DNA of 13,149 nt from Lachnospiraceae bacterium (GTDB lineage: Bacteria > Bacillota > Clostridia > Lachnospirales > Lachnospiraceae). The stretch is taken from NCBI GenBank assembly GCA_024694785.1, contig JAILJL010000117.1, positions 1 to 13,149 of the forward strand, written 5' to 3'. The notes below the pieces were generated by a model. It searched no databases, was not told the origin of the DNA, and saw only the letters and a list, made by a program, of their open reading frames with translations. The position numbers and the translations under genes are program-made. This document shows, one piece after another, positions 7,224 through 12,497 of this stretch. The first letter of the stretch is position 1, and each line of letters begins with the position of its first letter.

Positions 7224-8091
7224 GTTCTTTCATTCGTGCATTGATATCATTAATCACGCGCTTCTTATCCGCGCTCCACATAGGTGCGATAAGAAGAGAC
7301 TTCGGTGCATCCCCGGTTAGTCTATGCACCACCATATCATTTCCGATTATCCTAAGACAATCCATCAAAACATCTATATATTCAGCCTCCGAGAACACCA
7401 CAAACTGCCCCGCCTCGTACTCTGACGCCAGGTCCGTCCCTTTCAGCACGTGCAACAACTGTAACTTAATCCCGTCGCTGCCTGCATCCTTCACATATCT
7501 TACCGTATCAAGCATATCCTCGCGCGTCTCACCCGGAAGCCCCAGGATAACATGCGTTATCACGTGCACTCCAATATCTTTAAGGCGTCGTACCGCCTCA
7601 TCATATACAGTAAGCTTGTATCCACGCCTGATATATTCCGCCGTCGATTCATTCACCGTCTGAAGCCCCAATTCGACCCATACCGGGATTTTCTTATTAA
7701 GTTCGGATAAAAGTTCTATCACATCGTCAGGTAAGCAATCCGGGCGTGTAGCAATTGATATGACCTTAACCTCCGCATGAAGCAACACCTTATCATATAA
7801 GCTACGCAGTCTCTCTACCGGGGCATAAGTATTGGTAAATGCCTGAAAATACGCTATATAAGAATTCCCCTTATACTTCTTGGATACAAGTTTCTTAGCT
7901 TCCTCAATCTGCAGATCAAGGTCAACATTTCGACCTGCAGTAAAATCCCCGGATCCCGCTCCAGAGCAGAATATACACCCTCTCGTATCAAGCTTTCCAT
8001 CACGATTAGGACATGTAAATCCGCCGTCAAGGCTTAACTTATACAACTTCTCGCCAAATACTTTAAGGCAATAATCATTCATCGTAATCAT
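7210..8091 (-). CDS. TIGR01212-type radical SAM protein (YtqA/YhcC family)
   Basis: The 293-residue protein belongs to the YhcC/YtqA group of radical S-adenosylmethionine enzymes. The 4Fe-4S cluster cysteines are C27, C39 and C42, spaced Cx11CxxC as typical for this group instead of the classical CxxxCxxC. Family signatures are GEKLYKLSLDGGFTCPNRDG (13-32), YFQAFTNTYAP (81-91), ATRPDC (114-119), WVELGLQT (138-145), HVILGLPGET (180-189) and HRLTGDAPK (256-264). My recollection is that Bacillus YtqA acts with methyltransferase YtqB in making mnm5s2U at the tRNA wobble position. A tRNA-modification role here is therefore plausible by family but not shown; no YtqB-like gene is in the window. The gene starts one base after the upstream hydrolase stop. 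An ATG three codons further is an alternative start. No strong own ribosome binding site is seen, so translation is probably coupled. Confidence 0.88.
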   Translation of the reverse strand: MITMNDYCLKVFGEKLYKLSLDGGFTCPNRDGKLDTRGCIFCSGAGSGDFTAGRNVDLDLQIEEAKKLVSKKYKGNSYIAYFQAFTNTYAPVERLRSLYDKVLLHAEVKVISIATRPDCLPDDVIELLSELNKKIPVWVELGLQTVNESTAEYIRRGYKLTVYDEAVRRLKDIGVHVITHVILGLPGETREDMLDTVRYVKDAGSDGIKLQLLHVLKGTDLASEYEAGQFVVFSEAEYIDVLMDCLRIIGNDMVVHRLTGDAPKSLLIAPMWSADKKRVINDINARMKELDLR

Positions 8092-8092
8092 A

Positions 8093-8716
8093 CTAATCTA
8101 TCCAATCAAAGTCCGCGCGAATCTCAGAACTGTTCTTATCACGCATATCATAGATTCGAGACAACCCCTCAATAACCTTGGCTTTCTCCACAACCAAACC
8201 TTTATGGTGGCTCACAAGAAGCTTATCAACTTTAAGAGCTTTTAATACCTCAATCTCTTCCTTTAAAAACTGCACATTATAAGTATAATATCCCGCTCTT
8301 ACACGGCCGCAAAGCGCATCTCCGACAAATGCATACGTATCATCAACCATTAGCCCGAGACAGCCTTTTGCGTGAGAAGAAGGTATCGGGAATATGCGTA
8401 TATTCCCGATATCCATACTGCTTTCTACAATAATGCTTTCTTCGGCATTACATCTCTCATTTACATGCTTATACGTCTCTTTCGACACATATAACGCCTT
8501 GCACTTAACAGCACTGAGATTTGCCGTATGATCAGGATGAAAATGTGACAACACAACATTATATATGCCATCTAACCCCGCGATATTACTCTCGCCACGG
8601 CCGACATCATATAAGAAAAGCTCCTCCCCCACACGGATTATGCCTATATCTGCCGAAAGTGGCTCTTCGAAAGCCTCTATATAACTTATATTGTCACTAA
8701 TCCTAATCTCATTCAT
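8093..8716 (-). CDS. Metallo-beta-lactamase-fold hydrolase
   Basis: A 207-residue cytoplasmic protein with a complete MBL-fold metal site: H58, H60, D62 and H63 in LSHFHPDHTANL, H115 in SSHAKG, D133 in FVGDALCG and H170 in VSHHKG. These residues bind two metal ions (zinc or iron) in the family, and such proteins hydrolyse thioesters, phosphodiesters, lactones or similar bonds. The substrate cannot be told from the sequence. The last 30 residues are charged. I chose the ATG at 8714-8716 because AGGA lies 7 nt upstream; an in-frame TTG at 8737 would add seven residues with no ribosome binding site. The gene sits between an aldo/keto reductase and the radical SAM gene. It ends one base before the radical SAM start, so those two are likely co-translated. 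Confidence 0.85.
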   Translation of the reverse strand: MNEIRISDNISYIEAFEEPLSADIGIIRVGEELFLYDVGRGESNIAGLDGIYNVVLSHFHPDHTANLSAVKCKALYVSKETYKHVNERCNAEESIIVESSMDIGNIRIFPIPSSHAKGCLGLMVDDTYAFVGDALCGRVRAGYYTYNVQFLKEEIEVLKALKVDKLLVSHHKGLVVEKAKVIEGLSRIYDMRDKNSSEIRADFDWID

Positions 8717-8727
8717 ACCTACGTCCT

Positions 8728-8759
8728 GAAATATCAATCATGCACGGAAATATCAATCA
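8728..8759. repeat. Tandem 13-bp direct repeat
   Basis: GAAATATCAATCA occurs at 8728-8740 and again at 8747-8759, with a 19-bp period and 6 bp between copies. The repeat lies in the short gap between the aldo/keto reductase stop and the hydrolase start, overlapping the region where the hydrolase ribosome binding site begins. No promoter boxes are recognisable around it. It could be a small duplication or a binding site. Confidence 0.7.
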
Positions 8760-8778
8760 AGCATATTGCCTTATCTCT

Positions 8779-9789
8779 TTATTTATCAAGCACCTCTACC
8801 TGAATTACCTTAACCGCATCTTCCATAAGCTTAATTTCGTCAGCGCTTAATTTAATATCCATGCATTTGATATTGTCAAGGACGCTGGATTCACGTCTCA
8901 TACCTACGAGAAGACTCATTCTGTCATACTGTGTAAGTGCCCAGGCTTCCACAAGATTAGAGAAGCTGCAGTTATGATTGCGGCATAATGGCTCCCATGC
9001 CTTAAATGCCTTACGAAGTCCTTCCTTGTACTTCTCTTCCACCCATGGTATTCTGGAACGAATATCCGTCTTTTCAAAGGTTTTGTTCATGAAGTCAGGC
9101 GATGTAAGAAAGCCTTCCTCCAATACGCCGTACGTCTGAAATACGGTGTTATACTTCTTAGCTACGGTAAAGTAATCTCTTCCGTGGAAAGGTGAAAGGA
9201 TACTGAAAAACTCCTGCACTACGGATACACCGTCAGACTTTCTTGTTGAAGCGCTTTTATACTCATCAAGGTCTGTAGGCTGGCTATTGGATAATCCGTA
9301 AGTACGGATCTTGCCCTCTTTGATAAGCTCCTCGAGCCCTGCAACGGTCTCCTCTACAGGGAAGCTTTTGCATACATAATGCACGATTACCGAATCGAGA
9401 TAATCCGTGCCCATTCTTCTAAGTGAATCCTCCACATCCTTCTTAACTGCAGCGGCGCGCGTATCATTATTAACCGTATATCCGTCTCTTGAATAATGGA
9501 AGTTACCGCCTTCATTACGCCAGTTCAAAGAGCACTTGCTCTGAAGCACGAACTTATCGCGTCGACCCTTTAAAGCTGCGCCAAGAAGCTCTTCGCTCAC
9601 ACCCGTGCCATATACCGGCGCGGTGTCTATATAATTGATTCCGTTATCAAGACATACGTCAAGAAGACGAATTGCATCGGCCGTGGTGGAATTCTTGTCC
9701 GTCCATACGCTTCCTCCGCCGAGTCCCCATGTACCGAGTGCAAGAACCGATACATCAATGTCCGTATTGCCTAACTTCTGATATTTCAT
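8779..9789 (-). CDS. Aldo/keto reductase
   Basis: A 336-residue NAD(P)H-dependent oxidoreductase of the aldo/keto reductase superfamily ((beta/alpha)8 barrel). The catalytic tetrad is intact: D55 and Y60 in IDTAPVYGTG, K85 in QSKCSL and H137 in VIVHYV. Cofactor-binding features towards the C-terminus include GLSNSQP (175-181) and LLVGMRRESSVLDN near 295-308. The natural substrate is not identifiable; family members reduce aldehydes and ketones or open sugar lactones. The start ATG has AGGGGG 7 nt upstream. It is the first gene of a unit with its own promoter, and may be transcribed together with the hydrolase and radical SAM genes, as no terminator is seen between them. Confidence 0.92.
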   Translation of the reverse strand: MKYQKLGNTDIDVSVLALGTWGLGGGSVWTDKNSTTADAIRLLDVCLDNGINYIDTAPVYGTGVSEELLGAALKGRRDKFVLQSKCSLNWRNEGGNFHYSRDGYTVNNDTRAAAVKKDVEDSLRRMGTDYLDSVIVHYVCKSFPVEETVAGLEELIKEGKIRTYGLSNSQPTDLDEYKSASTRKSDGVSVVQEFFSILSPFHGRDYFTVAKKYNTVFQTYGVLEEGFLTSPDFMNKTFEKTDIRSRIPWVEEKYKEGLRKAFKAWEPLCRNHNCSFSNLVEAWALTQYDRMSLLVGMRRESSVLDNIKCMDIKLSADEIKLMEDAVKVIQVEVLDK

Positions 9790-9818
9790 CTTATATCCCC
9801 CTGATCTTCTTATAAAAG

Positions 9819-9834
9819 TTCCTGCATTCAGGAA
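9819..9834 (-). other. Small hairpin in the aldo/keto reductase 5' leader
   Basis: TTCCTG and CAGGAA form a perfect 6-bp stem with a 4-base loop. It would sit within the first 20 nt of the transcript predicted from the promoter at 9846-9874, followed by CTTTTATAAG and then the ribosome binding site. It could protect the 5' end or act as a weak attenuator. No riboswitch architecture is recognised. Confidence 0.5.
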
Positions 9835-9845
9835 TCACTCAGTAA

Positions 9846-9874
9846 ATTGTAACATAAAAACACCGCCGATACAA
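9846..9874 (-). promoter_or_regulatory. Sigma-A promoter of the aldo/keto reductase unit
   Basis: On the minus strand -35 TTGTAT (9869-9874) and -10 TACAAT (9846-9851) are exactly 17 bp apart, placing the start site near 9839 and leaving a leader of about 50 nt. It lies downstream of the terminator of the lipoprotein gene, consistent with the start of a new transcription unit. Confidence 0.75.
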
Positions 9875-9920
9875 TTCGCCTATACCCTTAACAACTCATT
9901 CTACCCGTATGCTTACCGAC

Positions 9921-9959
9921 AAAAGAAAAAAGGAATCGGACAATCGCCGACTCCCTTTT
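9921..9959 (-). terminator. Intrinsic terminator after the lipoprotein gene
   Basis: On the minus strand AAAAGGGAGTCGG (9947-9959) and CCGATTCCTTTTT (9927-9939) form a 13-bp stem with two G-U pairs and a 7-base loop, followed by TCTTTT. This is a textbook Rho-independent terminator 26 bp after the lipoprotein stop. It insulates that gene from the aldo/keto reductase promoter. Confidence 0.92.
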
Positions 9960-9985
9960 CGTATAATAAAGGTGACATTGGATTA

Positions 9986-10441
9986 TTATTTCACTTCAAC
10001 GTAGTAAAGAACCATCTTCTTTACATCATACACGGAAACTATATATTTCCTCGAACGCTCCGTAATTACGGCGGTATCATACTTGTCATCCGCCTTCTTA
10101 TCCATGTTCTGGAAATAGTAATATCCCTCTTCCGCATTCGGAATAATGTTCTGTAAAAGCTCTGCAAATTCAGAATCCATAGGAAGCGCCTTCCAGTGCT
10201 CCGCATCCTTTACAAGCTCTTCAAGGGCATTATCCTCATAAACTATCGTGGATAACACATTGCCGCTGTCAGCTTCGAATATATTGGCATATCTCTCCTT
10301 GCCTGCAGTTACGTCTACGCCAATCTCCTTCGTAATAGCTTTCCTGTCAATGGTCGGTTCCTTTTTCTCACATCCGCTTACGCACAGAAGTCCGAACGCA
10401 ACTATAAGAATAACAACCAACAATCTTTTAACACGACTCAT
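9986..10441 (-). CDS. Small lipoprotein of unknown function
   Basis: A 151-residue protein with a lipoprotein signal: basic start MSRVKR, hydrophobic stretch about 7-20 and lipobox VSGC with the lipidated cysteine at residue 24. The mature part of about 128 residues is soluble, acidic and rich in aromatic residues towards the end (GYYYFQN near 106-112, YYVEVK at the C-terminus). It should be anchored on the outer face of the membrane. I recognise no domain. I chose the ATG at 10439-10441 because AAGGAG lies 6 nt before it; the ATG five codons upstream would have its coding sequence formed by that ribosome binding site. It appears to be a one-gene unit with its own -10 box upstream and a strong terminator downstream. 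Function is unknown. Confidence 0.82.
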   Translation of the reverse strand: MSRVKRLLVVILIVAFGLLCVSGCEKKEPTIDRKAITKEIGVDVTAGKERYANIFEADSGNVLSTIVYEDNALEELVKDAEHWKALPMDSEFAELLQNIIPNAEEGYYYFQNMDKKADDKYDTAVITERSRKYIVSVYDVKKMVLYYVEVK

Positions 10442-10469
10442 AACTAACTCCTTCATTCATCTAATAACC

Positions 10470-10498
10470 ATTATATCCAATTAACATCCACAATAAAG
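10470..10498 (-). promoter_or_regulatory. Probable promoter of the lipoprotein gene
   Basis: A perfect -10 TATAAT (10470-10475) lies 28 bp before the start codon. With a 17-bp spacer the -35 position reads CTTTAT (10493-10498), a poor match. A strong -10 with a weak -35 and a direct repeat immediately upstream (10498-10523) is the arrangement of an activator-dependent promoter, but this is inference. Confidence 0.5.
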
Positions 10499-10523
10499 AT
10501 ACCATTTTCACGATACCATTTTC
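10498..10523. repeat. Tandem 12-bp direct repeat upstream of the lipoprotein promoter
   Basis: GATACCATTTTC occurs at 10498-10509 and 10512-10523 with a 14-bp period. It lies between the permease stop and the -10 box of the lipoprotein gene and touches the -35 position. The placement would suit an activator or repressor binding in tandem; a slippage duplication is the alternative. Confidence 0.7.
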
Positions 10524-10539
10524 TTGTATCTGTCCCCGC

Positions 10540-11481
10540 CTACATTACGCCTAATGTCTTAAGCACAACTATCCAGACAAATATCGTACCTATCGAACAT
10601 ATAGTCGTTACTGCAACGAATTCTCCTGCCAGATCCCCGTCACCGCCCATACTCTGGGCCATTGCATAAGAAGACACCGCAACAGGCGTTGCAAATGCAG
10701 AGAATGCCGCAAACAATTCCTCGTTCCTTATATTGAAAAGGTACATCACATACATCATAATTGCCGGAATGATCACAAGCTTAAGAACCGTGCCTATTGC
10801 AAGCACTTTGGCATTCTTACGCATGCTTGCCACATGAAGTGTTCCTCCGAGGACGAAAAGCGATAACGGAGTTGCCATAGCCGATAACTGATCTATGGGC
10901 TTTATAAGCGCATGCGGCATGGTAACCGGTAAGAAATTGAATATCATACCTGCAATTGCGCCGACTATAATCGGGTTCTTAAATATATTCTTGACTATAA
11001 CCAGCGGCTTAACCCTGCCGCCTCTATAATACTCTAAGATTGCCACACAGCATACATTATAGAACGGCACGATAAAAGCAACAAGGATACTTGCCTTAAG
11101 TGCTCCCGCTTCCCCGAATACACTTTCAACAAGGGGAATCGCATACAACACTGAATTACTTCTAAGTATCGCCTGTATTATAACTCCCCGCCTGCTGTTT
11201 TCTTTCTCGCATATAGGTACAATTATAAGTAAAAGCGCCAGAAGCACCATTGTCGCGACAACTGTAACGATAACATATGTCCCTCCGCTAAGTGTGGTAA
11301 AATCCACATCATAGAGATTCGCAAACATTATAAACGGGAAGAACACCTTAAAGACGATTCCATTTAACTCTTTAAGATATTCTTCCGTTACAATTCTTCT
11401 TCTTTTCGCTATTGCGCCCATAAGGACGTACACAATAAACGGCACAACCGCAGTTGCTGCCACATTAAAATTCTCTAACAT
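10540..11481 (-). CDS. AEC-family membrane transporter (malate permease-like)
   Basis: A 313-residue integral membrane protein of the auxin efflux carrier family. About ten hydrophobic segments can be seen, roughly at 8-25, 41-57, 68-91, 101-119, 128-150, 168-187, 200-217, 226-249, 257-277 and 288-311. They form two five-helix halves with a cytosolic-type loop in the middle (NSRRG near 95-99 and YYRGGRVKP at 151-159). Conserved small/polar patches such as RSNSVLYAIPLV (108-119) and FVLGGTL (209-215) fit the family. Bacterial members carry organic acids such as malate, but the substrate cannot be deduced. I chose the ATG at 11479-11481 with GAGGG 4 nt upstream; an in-frame GTG at 11496 lacks a ribosome binding site. 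It lies 18 bp behind rnhA and is probably co-transcribed with it, although no functional link is evident. Confidence 0.85.
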   Translation of the reverse strand: MLENFNVAATAVVPFIVYVLMGAIAKRRRIVTEEYLKELNGIVFKVFFPFIMFANLYDVDFTTLSGGTYVIVTVVATMVLLALLLIIVPICEKENSRRGVIIQAILRSNSVLYAIPLVESVFGEAGALKASILVAFIVPFYNVCCVAILEYYRGGRVKPLVIVKNIFKNPIIVGAIAGMIFNFLPVTMPHALIKPIDQLSAMATPLSLFVLGGTLHVASMRKNAKVLAIGTVLKLVIIPAIMMYVMYLFNIRNEELFAAFSAFATPVAVSSYAMAQSMGGDGDLAGEFVAVTTICSIGTIFVWIVVLKTLGVM

Positions 11482-11499
11482 TGTTCCCTCTGACACTTT

Positions 11500-12114
11500 C
11501 TATATAATTCCAACGGCATCTTTTGCCATACGGTCTGCTTCTTCATTACCGGGAATACCGGTGTGGCCCTTCACATGAATAAAAGAAAGCTTAATTCTAT
11601 CTCTATTCTCATTAACAAATTGCGCATAGGCTTCGGTTCCCTCTTTGTTACGCTTCCAGGTACCTTCTGCCCAATGCTTAATTCCTTCGTAATCATAATA
11701 TATGGTAAGCTTAGGTAACCCAAGCTCAAGAGCTTTCTTAATAACAAGCGTCGCTCCCAGGATTTCCCCCGCGACATTACGCATCTGTGCCATCTCGGCG
11801 TCATTGCCGCTATCCTTGATCACATAGCGCTCACCGGCCGCATCAATCAAGAAACCGCCGCATCCGTATACATGGGTATCTATATTGTATGAACCATCAA
11901 CAAAAGCATACGGTGGAAGTAGCTTATCCCCTGGAAAAGCGCCATCCGTAGGATCTGCGACATTTCCATCCATATACGCTTGCGCTTCTTTTCTTGTCAT
12001 GAATCCCTTGTACTCGGCCCCCGGGAATCCCGTAATCTGAGCCTTGGCTTCATCCCAATTCTCATATATTCCCGGCACAAGGCCTTTTCTTACCGCATAA
12101 AAGCTCTTAGCCAT
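11500..12114 (-). CDS. rnhA: Ribonuclease H1 with N-terminal viroplasmin/hybrid-binding domain
   Basis: This enzyme cuts the RNA strand of RNA-DNA hybrids, for example R-loops and primer remains. The 204-residue protein has an N-terminal hybrid-binding (caulimovirus viroplasmin) domain at 3-48, seen in FYAVRKGLVPGIY and the aromatic/basic segment EYKGFMTRKEAQAYM. A short linker follows, then the RNase H fold from about 68. The four acidic catalytic residues are present: D73 (FVDGS), E117 (NVAGEI), D141 (YYDYEG) and D194 (EEADRMA), plus H184 in VKGHTG. The hybrid-binding domain is typical of many Firmicute and eukaryotic RNase H1 proteins and increases processivity. The start ATG has AGGAG 9 nt upstream. 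Its promoter lies about 60 bp upstream and is overlapped by an inverted repeat. Confidence 0.95.
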   Translation of the reverse strand: MAKSFYAVRKGLVPGIYENWDEAKAQITGFPGAEYKGFMTRKEAQAYMDGNVADPTDGAFPGDKLLPPYAFVDGSYNIDTHVYGCGGFLIDAAGERYVIKDSGNDAEMAQMRNVAGEILGATLVIKKALELGLPKLTIYYDYEGIKHWAEGTWKRNKEGTEAYAQFVNENRDRIKLSFIHVKGHTGIPGNEEADRMAKDAVGII

Positions 12115-12172
12115 TTTAATTTTCTCCTATCGGTCTACTCCATGATTACCCGTTTTTAATTTAACGCTTTTT

Positions 12173-12207
12173 AATTATTGCACAAAAATGCATTGCCTGC
12201 AATAATT
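12173..12207. repeat. 10-bp inverted repeat overlapping the rnhA promoter
   Basis: AATTATTGCA (12173-12182) and TGCAATAATT (12198-12207) are perfectly complementary with 15 bp between. The arms cover the -10 and -35 boxes of the proposed rnhA promoter, so a protein bound here would compete with RNA polymerase. Each arm is the TTATTGCA type of half-site. No regulator gene adjoins it. Confidence 0.65.
12174..12202 (-). promoter_or_regulatory. Sigma-A promoter of rnhA and the AEC permease
   Basis: On the minus strand -35 TTGCAG (12197-12202) and -10 AATAAT (12174-12179) are 17 bp apart. The expected start site near 12167 leaves a leader of about 53 nt ending in AGGAG before the rnhA ATG. No terminator is seen between rnhA and the permease, so one transcript for both is likely. 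Confidence 0.6.
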
Positions 12208-12279
12208 TGCTTTAATTGCTCAGAGTTTCTATTAACGCACGTATTCCGCCCGCCTTATATATTCACTTATAATAACTAA

Positions 12280-12408
12280 CCTCATAAATATATCGGAGAC
12301 AAGTCCTTAGACGATGCCGAGAATGAGACCTTTGACGTAACTGCCGAAGGAAAAGTCAAGATTACCCTGACAACAGAAGGACATAAAGGCAGTTATCTAT
12401 TTGAATAG
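12280..12408 (+). pseudogene. C-terminal remnant of an unidentified gene
   Basis: An open stretch of 42 codons without any start codon ends in TAG at 12406-12408. The translation contains LDDAENETFDVTAEG and ends GHKGSYLFE, with alternating beta-strand-like residues (KVKITLTTEG). That reads like a real protein C-terminus rather than chance sequence. A 9-bp stem-loop starts at the stop codon, as at a genuine gene end. An in-frame TAA at 12277-12279 and the absence of ribosome binding site and start show that only the 3' end survived, probably after a deletion or rearrangement. It is the only plus-strand coding trace in the window and points towards the DUF134-NifX gene. The original function is unknown. 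Confidence 0.5.
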
Positions 12409-12431
12409 AGAGCCGATGTTACTCGGCTCTC
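12408..12431 (+). terminator. Stem-loop at the end of the gene remnant
   Basis: GAGAGCCGA (12408-12416) and TCGGCTCTC (12423-12431) form a perfect 9-bp GC-rich stem with a 6-base loop TGTTAC. On the plus strand it is followed by AGAAAGAACGTTTTATTT, so a T-run exists but is displaced by about 10 bases. On the minus strand it could also serve the end of the DUF134-NifX transcript, though without a T-run. Confidence 0.55.
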
Positions 12432-12497
12432 AGAAAGAACGTTTTATTTATCTTAAACCACCCAAAACACAAAGCGGATTCTTATTATCTGTACTTC

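Larger units (their letters stand above)
12115..12497. other. Intergenic region between rnhA and the DUF134-NifX gene
   Basis: This 383-bp stretch holds, from left to right: the rnhA leader and promoter, an inverted repeat over that promoter, about 70 bp of AT-rich sequence with nothing recognised (12208-12279), a C-terminal gene remnant on the plus strand, its stem-loop, and about 65 bp with no feature up to the stop of the DUF134-NifX gene. No promoter for a plus-strand gene is evident. Confidence 0.7.

Noticed and set aside
7058..7663. A 201-codon plus-strand frame across tRNA-Leu and the radical SAM gene.
   Set aside because: It starts inside the tRNA gene and runs antisense to a well-conserved coding region. 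The Ser/Thr-rich translation is an artefact of that complement.
9790..9850. Riboswitch in the aldo/keto reductase leader.
   Set aside because: The leader is only about 50 nt and holds one 6-bp hairpin. No known aptamer pattern is visible.
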